Below, piece by piece: positions 40,644 to 48,381 of a DNA stretch of 64,000 nt (positions are counted from its first letter, which is position 1; the number at the start of each line of letters is the position of its first letter). The position numbers and the translations under genes are program-made. The stretch comes from CAKVON01 sp902475665 (lineage in GTDB: Bacteria; Actinomycetota; Coriobacteriia; Coriobacteriales; Atopobiaceae), in the NCBI GenBank assembly GCA_036321795.1, contig JAWQCY010000004.1, positions 156,746 to 220,745 on the forward strand, written 5' to 3'. Under the pieces are notes generated by a model that saw only the letters and a program-made list of their open reading frames with translations, had not been told where the DNA came from and ran no database searches.

Positions 40644-41621
40644 TCAGGCATCACGCCAGTCGAGGCGCGGCTCGGGGCAGAGCAGCTGCCGCGGGTCGGC
40701 ACCCTCGGCGTCGGCGAGGCTCACCCAACGGACGGCGGGGTCGTCGTAGGTGCTGTAGTAATAGCGACCCGTCCGGGCCGAGAAGCAGCTGGTGTAGAGG
40801 GTCTTCTCGAAGGAGCCGTCGGCCATCGCCGCGGCACCCTCGGCCATCGCCACGCCCTCGAGCGTGCGGAACATGCGCACGACGTTGTCGGCCTCGGAAT
40901 CCTTGGCCGGGTAGTGTGCGTTGAGGTAGGCGACCTTGACGAAGCGCGACGGCGAGTAGCAGTCGCCCGGGATGCCGCGCATGCCGGCGCCCACGCCGTA
41001 GGGCGCGAGCTTGGCGCGGCCCCACTCGCTCGCCTGCGGGAACGCGTTGTCCGCCGTCACGTAGCTGCGCAGGTTCTCCAGGTGCCACTCGAGCGAGGGC
41101 TGGTTGGTCAGCACGTCCACGGGGTCGTCCAGCACGTGCATGCCGTCGGGGCGGCACTCCACCACGATGCTGCGGGTCGCGTCGCCGACGATCCAGTGCA
41201 GGTAGCTCACGCCCAGGCCCTCCCCCGCGGGCTGGCCCACGACCACCGCGTCGCGCAGCGCGGCCTCGACCTCGTCCGCTGTCGAGAAGTGCGCGCAGAC
41301 CCACAGCGGAAACTCGTAGGCGCATACGTTCGACTTGCCCTCGACGGGCGCGTCGGCGTACTCGGCAAAGCCCGGGAAGTTGAGGCCGGCGACGGCCAGG
41401 CCCGCGTCGTTTCCGCAGTCGAAGAACATGGGGTAGCCGTCCATGGCGACGCACATGCCGACGATGGCGTGTGCGGTCGGGGCGTCGTCCACGTAGCGGT
41501 AGGCCACGTCGTGGCCCTTGGGAACCACACGGACCTTCTCGCCATAGCCGTGGTTCCAGTCGAGGTTGCGCCCGAGGAACATGTTCCCGTCGGAACCGTT
41601 GAACCTAACAGCCGTGCACAT
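40644..41621 (-). CDS. Choloylglycine hydrolase family enzyme (probable bile salt hydrolase)
   Basis: A 325-residue Ntn-hydrolase. After removal of Met1 the nucleophile is Cys2 (MCTAVRF). Supporting catalytic residues appear in FLGRNLDW (Arg and Asp), GLAVAGLNFPG (Asn), VLTNQPSLEWHLENLR (Asn) and DCYSPSRFVK (Arg). The YGVGAGMRGIPGD loop is typical of this family. Such enzymes cleave glycine- or taurine-conjugated bile acids, or penicillin V; the host-associated setting favours bile salts. No export signal is seen, in line with cytoplasmic BSHs. ATG 41621 has a GGAGG site. A 13-base inverted repeat lies in the divergent promoter. A repeat copy occurs in the AHFST codons (41284-41292). Confidence 0.87.
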   Translation of the reverse strand: MCTAVRFNGSDGNMFLGRNLDWNHGYGEKVRVVPKGHDVAYRYVDDAPTAHAIVGMCVAMDGYPMFFDCGNDAGLAVAGLNFPGFAEYADAPVEGKSNVCAYEFPLWVCAHFSTADEVEAALRDAVVVGQPAGEGLGVSYLHWIVGDATRSIVVECRPDGMHVLDDPVDVLTNQPSLEWHLENLRSYVTADNAFPQASEWGRAKLAPYGVGAGMRGIPGDCYSPSRFVKVAYLNAHYPAKDSEADNVVRMFRTLEGVAMAEGAAAMADGSFEKTLYTSCFSARTGRYYYSTYDDPAVRWVSLADAEGADPRQLLCPEPRLDWRDA

Positions 41622-41668
41622 GGTGCGCCTCCGTCCCTGTCACCCGGCGGGCGCGGTCGCGCCCGGGC

Positions 41669-41706
41669 AGTGCGACAATCGGTTATGTTCAATCGATTGT
41701 CGCACT
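41669..41706. promoter_or_regulatory. 13-base inverted repeat between divergent bile salt hydrolase and lipoprotein genes
   Basis: AGTGCGACAATCG (41669-41681) and its exact inverse CGATTGTCGCACT (41694-41706) with a 12-base AT-rich centre GTTATGTTCAAT. Position between two divergent genes indicates an operator serving both, or one dimeric site per gene. The 11-mer GATTGTCGCAC also occurs at 8619. Confidence 0.6.
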
Positions 41707-41746
41707 AACACGACAGTCGTGACGCCAAGGGGCGGGAGGGCACCAC

Positions 41747-42823
41747 ATGGCCACACCAGACGGGGTCGGACGCAGGGGCGCCATGGCGCTCGCATCCTGC
41801 ATGCTGGCTTTGACCTGTGCATTTACCTCAGGCTGCACGGACATGGGCACCGTGGGCGAGTCCGAGCGCGAGGCCAGCGCCGCGGCCGAGCCCGCCTACG
41901 AGCAGCTGTGCGACGCGATCGACCGGCACAAGGCGATCGTCGTCATCGAGGGTTCGGAGACGGACCTGTGGCGTGCCTGCTGGCGCGCGGCGCTGGACCC
42001 CGACAACGTCTGTCTGGACGAGACGCCCCAGCCGACGCTCACCGTCATGGACAAGACGCTCGTCCTTCTCAGCTACAACTACCCCCACAGGCACGGCATG
42101 GCAACGCTCGCGCGATGCGAGCGCCAGGCGCAGGCGATCGCCGACATGGCGCCGGCGGGCGACGACTGGGAGCGCGCCCTGTACGCGCATGACGCGATCT
42201 GCCGGATGGTGCGCTACGACCCCGACGAGGGCGGCAACGACCTCATCGGCTACGACAACCACACCCGCAGGGTCGACGGCGCGTTCGTCGACCACGTGGC
42301 CGTGTGCCAGGGCTACGCCGCCGCCTACGAGCTGGTCTGCGACAAGATGGGAATCCGGTGCGACACCGTGGTGAGCGAGGACCACGCATGGAACGTGGTC
42401 ACCATCGACGGCCGTCGCTACCACGTGGACCTGACGAACGACGACATGGACGAGAAGGACTCGTCGGGCCGCGAGTACGTGTGCCACGACTACTTCATGC
42501 TCAGCACCGACGAGATGGAGGCCGCGGGCGAGAGGGTCTCGCAGGACGAGACCCCCTGTGACAGGCTCGACGACACCCGCGACGGCTACTTTCGCAGGAT
42601 GGGGGCGCTGTTCGACGAGTACGACCCCAAGCGCGTGAGGGCCGCCCTCGAGCGCCAGGTCAAGCTCGGGCAGAACGCCCCCGCAGTACGCTTTACCAAC
42701 AGGGAGGCCTACCGCGCCTGCTGCGACGACCTCGACCACGGGAACGGCAACGCCGCTCCCGACGGCGCCTCCTCCTACTGGCCGGACGACGAGCTGTACG
42801 TGGTCACCGCCGTGATGGACTAA
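41747..42823 (+). CDS. Lipoprotein with transglutaminase-like domain
   Basis: A 358-residue protein. An N-terminal signal (RRGAMALASCMLALTCAFTSGC) ends in a probable lipobox Cys at residue 30, so it should be anchored on the outer face of the membrane. The transglutaminase-like triad is in VAVCQGYAAAYELVCDKMGI (Cys), SEDHAWNVVTIDG (His) and RRYHVDLTND (Asp). Bacterial members act as cysteine proteases or amidases on wall peptides or proteins; the target is unknown. It diverges from the bile salt hydrolase gene across the 13-base inverted repeat. Its stop region overlaps the convergent deformylase-like gene by 4 bases. Confidence 0.82.
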   Translation: MATPDGVGRRGAMALASCMLALTCAFTSGCTDMGTVGESEREASAAAEPAYEQLCDAIDRHKAIVVIEGSETDLWRACWRAALDPDNVCLDETPQPTLTVMDKTLVLLSYNYPHRHGMATLARCERQAQAIADMAPAGDDWERALYAHDAICRMVRYDPDEGGNDLIGYDNHTRRVDGAFVDHVAVCQGYAAAYELVCDKMGIRCDTVVSEDHAWNVVTIDGRRYHVDLTNDDMDEKDSSGREYVCHDYFMLSTDEMEAAGERVSQDETPCDRLDDTRDGYFRRMGALFDEYDPKRVRAALERQVKLGQNAPAVRFTNREAYRACCDDLDHGNGNAAPDGASSYWPDDELYVVTAVMD

Positions 42824-43239
42824 ATCAGCTTGCCGTTGCAGTGGTCGACCATGTGCTGGACCACCTGGGCCATCCAGCCCAGGAAGTCGGCCTGGCGGTT
42901 GGCCAGCTTGCCGTCGACCAGCTCCTGGTACTTGACCTTGACCTTCGCGAAGCGCTTGACCCTCTGCTCCTCCTCGCGGGTGAGGCAGCCCTCGACCACC
43001 TGGGCGGGCGCCAGGCCGAGCAGGATGTGCGGGTTGCACATGACGCGGGCACGGTCCTTCTCGTCCACGTAGGCGAACATGGCCTTGGTGACGCCGATCT
43101 GGTTGGCGGCGAGGCACGCGGCGTCGTCGAGGGAGGCGAGGGTGTCCAGCAGGTCCTGGGCCAGCTCGGCGTCGTCGGCCGTGGCGGGCTCGCAGCGCTG
43201 GGAGAGAATGGCGTCGTCGGTGACGAGTTCCTTGATCAT
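42820..43239 (-). CDS. Peptide deformylase-like protein with altered catalytic motif
   Basis: A 139-residue protein starting at ATG 43239 after GGAAGGAA. It aligns with short clostridial-type deformylases: N-terminal MIKELVTDDAILSQRCEPAT, motif 1 DDAACLAANQIGV, motif 2 VEGCLTREEE (metal Cys) and motif 3 VVQHMVDHCNGKLI. The canonical motif 3 is HExxDH; here the catalytic Glu is Met (codon ATG read directly at 42848-42850), and motif 1 lacks the usual Gly. The metal ligands (Cys and both His) remain. It may be inactive, altered in specificity, or a regulatory relative. Another deformylase would then be needed elsewhere in the genome. Confidence 0.8.
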   Translation of the reverse strand: MIKELVTDDAILSQRCEPATADDAELAQDLLDTLASLDDAACLAANQIGVTKAMFAYVDEKDRARVMCNPHILLGLAPAQVVEGCLTREEEQRVKRFAKVKVKYQELVDGKLANRQADFLGWMAQVVQHMVDHCNGKLI

Positions 43240-43341
43240 GGGGTTCCTTCCATATGCGGTATCGCTGCGCACAAGCGTAGCAAATCGCGACACGGGCTGG
43301 CGGGCGACGGGCGCCCCTGCGCCTGCAAACCATGTGTAGAT

Positions 43342-43355
43342 GTTGACATATCAAC
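43342..43355. promoter_or_regulatory. Candidate MarR operator GTTGACATATCAAC, site 1 upstream of the alcohol dehydrogenase operon
   Basis: Same arms (GTTGA/TCAAC), same 4-base spacing and same AT/GT flanks as the site at 19732 in the marR promoter. It contains TTGACA. It lies 138 bases before the alcohol dehydrogenase ATG and 103 bases from the divergent deformylase-like gene. Confidence 0.6.
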
Positions 43356-43396
43356 GTGATTGCGCCGTTCTGGCCCTTCAATCCCTTCCGAAAGAT

Positions 43397-43410
43397 GTTG
43401 CGCTATCAAC
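43397..43410. promoter_or_regulatory. Candidate MarR operator GTTGCGCTATCAAC, site 2
   Basis: One mismatch in the left arm relative to site 1, with the preceding AT kept. It is 55 bases from site 1 (about five helical turns), allowing two dimers on one face of the DNA. Confidence 0.5.
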
Positions 43411-43492
43411 AACAGGAGACGAGACGGGCGGCACACGCCGCACGCGGCACACGCCCGCGCGCCGTCCCGTCGCAGCCGGAAAGGAGACCCGC

Positions 43493-44800
43493 ATGAACCC
43501 CATCCGCCGAGCCTGGTGCCGCACGTTCCAGGCCGCGTTCCGCATTGCCCTGCCGCTTCTGCCCTACCGCGAGCCGAAGATCCTGCACTCGGTGGAGGAG
43601 GTTCCCGGCGTGCTCGCGAGCCAGGGCCTGACCTCGGCACTTCTCGTCACGGACGCGGGCATCGCCGCGCTGGGCCTCACCCACGCCCTGGAGGGGGCGC
43701 TCGCGGCCGCCGGCATTTCGTGCGCCATATACGACGGGACCGTCGCCAACCCCACCGTCGCCAACGTGGAGGCCGCGCTCGGCGTCTACCGCGACCACGG
43801 CTGCCAGGCCATCGTCGGCTTCGGCGGCGGCTCGGCCATGGACTGCGCCAAGGCCGTCGGCGCGCGCGTCGCGCAGCCGAAGAAGAGCGTCAACTCGATG
43901 GGCGGCCTTCTGCGCGTGCACCACAGGCCGCCCTGCCTGATCGCGGTCCCCACCACCGCCGGCACCGGGAGCGAGGTCACGCTCGCCGCGGTCATCACGG
44001 ACGAGAGGACCCACCACAAGTACCCGATCAACGACTTCTTCCTGATCCCCGCCTATGCCGTGCACGACTGGCGCCTGACCGAGGGCCTGCCCGCGAGCGT
44101 CACCGCGCAGACCGGGATGGACGCGCTGACCCACGCCATCGAGGCCTACGTCGGCCGCAGCACCACCCGCCTGACCCGCGAGAAGGCCCTGTCGGCCTGC
44201 CGCCTAATCCACGACAACCTGGCAGACGCCTACGACGACCCCCACAACGCGCGCGCCCGCCACAACATGCTCAGGGCGGCCTATGACGCGGGCATCGCCT
44301 TCACCCGGTCCTACGTCGGCTACGTCCACGCCATCGCCCACAGCCTGGGCGGCCTTTACGGCATCCCCCACGGCCTGGCAAACGCCGTCATCCTGCCGCA
44401 CGTCCTTCGCGCCTACGGCGAGACGGCCGAGCCCAAGTTGGCGGACGTCGCCCGCGCCTGCGGCATCAGCCCCGAGGGAGCGTCCGACCACGACGCGGCC
44501 CACGCTCTCATCGGCTGGATCGACGCGGCCAACGCGCGCATGGGCATCCCCGACCACCTCGACGGCATCCGCGCGTCCGACGTCGCGGCCATGGCGGCGC
44601 ACGCCGATGCCGAGGCCAACCCCCTCTACCCGGTCCCCGTCGAGTGGGACCGCGCCCAGCTCGAGGCCATGTACCATGTTGTCGCGGGCGGCGCCTTCGC
44701 CGACGAGGCCGACGCCGCGCCCGCACACGACGCCAACAACCAGACGCACTTCTCGGCAGGAAACGCCACTGCCGAGAAGAACCAGGAGGTCGCAGCATGA
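43493..44800 (+). CDS. Iron-containing alcohol dehydrogenase
   Basis: A 435-residue group III dehydrogenase. Nucleotide-binding GFGGGSAMDCAKAVGAR and VPTTAGTGSEVT are clear. The metal site is formed by GMDALTHAIEAYV and HAIAHSLGGLYGIPHGLANAVILPHV (Asp and three His). It would interconvert an alcohol and an aldehyde with NAD(H) in the cytoplasm. Fused-by-overlap to the aldehyde dehydrogenase gene (ATGA), it suggests an alcohol/aldehyde detoxification or fermentation pathway. The last ~30 residues (ADAAPAHDANNQTHFSAGN and on) are a low-complexity extension encoded by two facing copies of the dispersed repeat. ATG 43493 follows GGAAAGGAG. Two MarR-type palindromes lie upstream. Confidence 0.9.
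   Translation: MNPIRRAWCRTFQAAFRIALPLLPYREPKILHSVEEVPGVLASQGLTSALLVTDAGIAALGLTHALEGALAAAGISCAIYDGTVANPTVANVEAALGVYRDHGCQAIVGFGGGSAMDCAKAVGARVAQPKKSVNSMGGLLRVHHRPPCLIAVPTTAGTGSEVTLAAVITDERTHHKYPINDFFLIPAYAVHDWRLTEGLPASVTAQTGMDALTHAIEAYVGRSTTRLTREKALSACRLIHDNLADAYDDPHNARARHNMLRAAYDAGIAFTRSYVGYVHAIAHSLGGLYGIPHGLANAVILPHVLRAYGETAEPKLADVARACGISPEGASDHDAAHALIGWIDAANARMGIPDHLDGIRASDVAAMAAHADAEANPLYPVPVEWDRAQLEAMYHVVAGGAFADEADAAPAHDANNQTHFSAGNATAEKNQEVAA
44749..44779 (+). repeat. Inverted pair of dispersed-repeat cores
   Basis: CTTCTCGGCAG (44749-44759) and CTGCCGAGAAG (44769-44779) form a perfect 11-base stem with loop GAAACGCCA, inside the end of the alcohol dehydrogenase gene and 17 bases before the aldehyde dehydrogenase ATG. 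The stem could modulate coupled translation or act as a weak internal terminator. Confidence 0.65.
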
Positions 44801-46185
44801 GCCCCGAGCAGATCGCCGGCATCGTCGAGCGCCAGCGCGCCTACTTCCGCACGCACGCCACCGCCGATGTCTCGCGCCGCCGCGACGCCCTGCGCAGGCT
44901 CCACGCGGCCGTGCGCGCCCACGAGGACGACATCGCCCGCGCGCTTCGCGAGGACCTGGGCAAGTCGCACGACGAGGCGTATATGTGCGAGATCGGGCTG
45001 TCGCTGTCCGAGATCCGCTTCCAGGAGTCACACGTCGAGCGTTGGGCGGGCCGCCACAGGCGCCGCACCGACCTGGCAAACGCCATCGCGTCGAGCCACG
45101 TCGAGAGGGTCCCGTACGGCGTGACCCTCGTCATGGCGCCGTGGAACTACCCGTTCCTGCTGACGCTGGAGCCCCTTGCCGGCGCCATCGCCGCGGGAAA
45201 CACCGTAGTCGTCAAGCCCAGCGCCTACGCGCCCGCCAGCTCGGCGGTGCTGCGCCGGATCTGCGAGGAGGCCTTCGCGCCCGAGCTCGTGAGCGTGGTC
45301 GAGGGCGGCCGCGCCGAGAACACCGCGCTTCTGGACCAGCGCTGGGACAACATCTTCTTCACCGGCAGCGTCGGCGTGGGCAAGCTCGTCATGAGCCGCG
45401 CCGCCGAGAACCTGACGCCAGTCACGCTGGAGCTCGGCGGCAAGAGCCCCTGCGTCGTGTGCGCAGACGCCAACCTGCGCGTGGCCGCCCGACGCGTCGC
45501 CTTCGGCAAGTGGCTCAACCTGGGACAGACCTGCGTCGCGCCCGACTACGTCTGGGTGGACCGTCGCGTCCACGACGAGTTTCTCGCCCTGCTGCGCGAG
45601 GAGGTCGCCCGCATGTACGGCGACGACGCGCTGGCCAACCCCGACTACGGCCACATGGTCAACCGCAAGCACTACGACCGCGTCTGCGGCCTGGTCGATG
45701 CCGAGAAGGACGGGCGCGTCCTGATGGGCGGACGGCGCGACGACGAGACCCTGCGCATCGAGCCGACCGTGCTGGACGGCGTGACGGAGTCCTCCCCCGT
45801 CATGGGCGAGGAGATCTTCGGGCCCGTCCTGCCCGTCATGGCCTACGACGACCTCGACGAGGCGCTGGCCTTCATCGAGTCGCGACCCACCCCGCTCGCG
45901 TTCTACCTGTTCACGTCCAGCAAGTCGCTCGCGCGCCGCATCATGCGCGACGTTGCGTTCGGCGGTGGCTGCGTCAACGACTGCATCATGCACCTGGCCA
46001 CGAGCCACATGGGCTTCGGCGGCATGGGCAACTCGGGAATGGGCAGCTACCACGGCCGCAAGAGCTTCGAGGCGTTCACCCACGAGAAGAGCGTCGTGTC
46101 CAAGGCGACCTTCTTCGACGCGCCATTCCGCTACCAGCCCTACACCGGCTGGAAGCGTGCCTTCGTCAGGATGTTCGTCCACTAG
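44797..46185 (+). CDS. Aldehyde dehydrogenase (NAD(P)-dependent, ALDH3-like)
   Basis: A 462-residue enzyme. Signature regions: VMAPWNYPFLLTLEPLAGAIAAGN, the NAD loop FFTGSVGVGKLVM, catalytic Glu in TLELGGKSPCVV, catalytic Cys in NLGQTCVAPDYV, and the C-terminal HMGFGGMGNSGMGSYHG. The short length and GMGSYHG end point to the class 3 / fatty-aldehyde group. It overlaps the alcohol dehydrogenase gene by 4 bases with an AGGAGG site and would oxidise the aldehyde made by it. A DAEKDG peptide (45703-45711) is from a repeat copy. It is the last gene of its operon, converging on the TetM-like gene. Confidence 0.93.
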   Translation: MSPEQIAGIVERQRAYFRTHATADVSRRRDALRRLHAAVRAHEDDIARALREDLGKSHDEAYMCEIGLSLSEIRFQESHVERWAGRHRRRTDLANAIASSHVERVPYGVTLVMAPWNYPFLLTLEPLAGAIAAGNTVVVKPSAYAPASSAVLRRICEEAFAPELVSVVEGGRAENTALLDQRWDNIFFTGSVGVGKLVMSRAAENLTPVTLELGGKSPCVVCADANLRVAARRVAFGKWLNLGQTCVAPDYVWVDRRVHDEFLALLREEVARMYGDDALANPDYGHMVNRKHYDRVCGLVDAEKDGRVLMGGRRDDETLRIEPTVLDGVTESSPVMGEEIFGPVLPVMAYDDLDEALAFIESRPTPLAFYLFTSSKSLARRIMRDVAFGGGCVNDCIMHLATSHMGFGGMGNSGMGSYHGRKSFEAFTHEKSVVSKATFFDAPFRYQPYTGWKRAFVRMFVH

Positions 46186-46212
46186 CGGCTCGGGCACGCC
46201 CGCGGCGACGTC

Positions 46213-48213
46213 CTAACCCGCGACCCCCATGACCTCGGCCGCCGAGCGCCAGGGGCGCAGGCGGGAAGGGTCGTAGGGCGCATGGGCATGCGCGGGCACC
46301 TCGGGCCACTTGACCGTGTAGCCCGCGCCGTGGCTGCAAAAGACCGAGTCGGGCGTGTTTGGCAGGTCGGACTCCGGGTCGTAGGCCGCCGCCTCGACCA
46401 CGCGGCGGGCGTCATGGCAGGGCTCGTAGCCCAACAGCTCGAGCGACAGCCTGCCCAACCCGCCCGTGTACTCGGCGAGCTCCAGCGCATAGTCACCCAG
46501 CTCGGAGGCGGGGACGGTGCCTGTCAGGCGAGCCTCGTCGCCCGTCTGGGCGGGCGCGCCGAAGCGGGCCGACATCCGCGTGAGGTCCGCCATGGCCCGC
46601 CCGACCTTCTGCGCGGGAAGCTCCAGCTCGAAGGCGTACCACGGCTCCAGAAGGACGCACTCGCCCCGGGCGCTCGCCATCATCAGCGCCTGGCGCATCG
46701 CGCGATAGGTTGCCTGGCGGAAGTCGCCGCCCTCGGTGTGCTTGGGGTGGGCGCGGCCGGCCAGAAGGGTCACGCGCACGTCGGTCACCGGCGCGCCCGT
46801 GAGCACGCCCGACAGGTCGCGTTCGGCCGCGTTCGTCAGGATGAGCCGCTGCCAGTTGAGGTCCAGCTCGTCGGTCGAGCACTCCGACCCGAACGTGACG
46901 CCGCTGCCGCGGGGCGCGGGCTCCACGCGCAGGCTGACCTCGGCATAGTGGCGCAGCGGCTCAAAGTGCCCGACGCCGACCGTGGCCTTCGAGACGGTCT
47001 CCTTGTAGAGGATGGCACCCGGCCCAAACGAGATGCGCAGCCCGTGGCGGCGCGCCACGAGCTCGCGCACGACCTCCAGCTGCACCGCGCCCATCAGGCG
47101 AAGTCGGATCTGCTGCAGCCGCTCGTCCCACGAGACGCCCAGCATCGGGTCCTCCTCGGCAAGCTCGCGCAGGGCCGCCAGGACCGTGTGCGGGTCGGCC
47201 TCGCCGCACAGCACGCCATAGGTGAGCACGGGCGCCAGCGCGGGACGGTCCTGCGCGGGCTCGGCGCCCAGCGCGTCGCCCGGCCGCACGCACGAAAGCC
47301 CCGTCACGGCGCAGACGCCCCCCGCCTCCACCCGCCGCACCGGCTCGAAGCGCGACCCCGTGTAAACACGCAGCTCGTTGACCTTCTGCGACCAAGGCTC
47401 GCCGCCCGTCACGCCCTCCACCTGCTGCTTGGCGAGAAGTGCCCCGCCCGTGACCTTGAGCCAGGCGATCCTCTCGCCGCGCTCGCCGCGACTCACGCGG
47501 TACACGCGCGCCGCGAACTCGTGCGGCCACGTGCGCTCGGGCGCCAGCTCCGCCAGCATGTCCAGAAGCCCGGCCACGCCCTCGCCCCTGAGCGCCGAGC
47601 CAAACAGGCACGGGTAGACGCGTCGCCGCGCCACCAGGTCGCGCACCGTGGCCGCCGCAAGCGACCCGCACTCCAGAAACTCCTCGAGCGCGTCCTCGTC
47701 GGCCATGGCTGCCCGCTCGCCGCAAAGCTCGTCAGCGCCGACGCACCCCTCGTCCAGCCGCGAGCGCATGGTCGCGAGCAGCGCGTCCCTCTCGGCAGGG
47801 GAACCCGCGTCCGGCAGGAGGTCCACCTTGTTCACGAAGACGACGGTCGGGATGCCGTGCCGCTCGAGCAGGCGCCACAGGGTACGCGTGTGGCCCTGGA
47901 CGCCGTCGTTGGCACCCACGACCAAGACCGCCATGTCCAGGGCGGCCAGCGTGCGCTCGGCCTCGGCCGAGAAGTCCACGTGGCCGGGCGAGTCCACCAG
48001 CGTGATCGCGACGCCCGCGCGCTCGATCGCCGCCTGGGACGAGAAGATCGTGATGCCGCGGTCGCGCTCCATGCGGTCGGTGTCCAGGTGCGAGTCGCCG
48101 CGGTCGACGCGGCCCGCCGCGCGGATCGCGCCCGCATCGAGCAGCATCGCCTCGGCGAGCGTCGTCTTGCCCGCGTCGACGTGCGCCAACATGCCGATTA
48201 CCGCCTGCCTCAT
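46213..48213 (-). CDS. TetM/TetO-like ribosomal protection GTPase (EF-G paralogue)
   Basis: A 666-residue translational GTPase. G1 is GMLAHVDAGKTTLAEAML, G2 lies in the RDRGITIFSSQ switch, G3 is DSPGHVDFSAE and G4 is FVNKVDLL. Domains II-V of EF-G follow, with GHFEPLRHYAEVSL and EPWYAFELELPAQKVGRAM, typical of the TetM/W/O/S group. It differs from acquired tet genes in its high GC content matching its neighbours and in divergent sequence, so I infer an ancestral chromosomal paralogue. Tetracycline protection is not assured. ATG 48213 with a GGGGG site; the frame upstream runs over the COG0523 gene and is not real. Repeat variants lie in the gene and its promoter (47434, 48238). Confidence 0.85.
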   Translation of the reverse strand: MRQAVIGMLAHVDAGKTTLAEAMLLDAGAIRAAGRVDRGDSHLDTDRMERDRGITIFSSQAAIERAGVAITLVDSPGHVDFSAEAERTLAALDMAVLVVGANDGVQGHTRTLWRLLERHGIPTVVFVNKVDLLPDAGSPAERDALLATMRSRLDEGCVGADELCGERAAMADEDALEEFLECGSLAAATVRDLVARRRVYPCLFGSALRGEGVAGLLDMLAELAPERTWPHEFAARVYRVSRGERGERIAWLKVTGGALLAKQQVEGVTGGEPWSQKVNELRVYTGSRFEPVRRVEAGGVCAVTGLSCVRPGDALGAEPAQDRPALAPVLTYGVLCGEADPHTVLAALRELAEEDPMLGVSWDERLQQIRLRLMGAVQLEVVRELVARRHGLRISFGPGAILYKETVSKATVGVGHFEPLRHYAEVSLRVEPAPRGSGVTFGSECSTDELDLNWQRLILTNAAERDLSGVLTGAPVTDVRVTLLAGRAHPKHTEGGDFRQATYRAMRQALMMASARGECVLLEPWYAFELELPAQKVGRAMADLTRMSARFGAPAQTGDEARLTGTVPASELGDYALELAEYTGGLGRLSLELLGYEPCHDARRVVEAAAYDPESDLPNTPDSVFCSHGAGYTVKWPEVPAHAHAPYDPSRLRPWRSAAEVMGVAG

Positions 48214-48381
48214 TCGTTCGTCCCCCCGACCTCGCGCGTGCTTCTCGGCAGCGCACGCCCCTCGGCCGCGCGCCTGTCGCCCATTATCGTGGAGGTTGTC
48301 GCGCCTGTGGGCAAACGGACAGCGCGGGGCGACTTCGGGGTACCCTAGGCACTGTATCGACGCGACGCAAAAGGAGCCCCA

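Noticed and set aside
46213..48213. Acquired tetracycline resistance gene
   Set aside because: Family is right, but composition, embedded host repeat words and lack of flanking mobile genes argue for a resident paralogue; resistance cannot be claimed.
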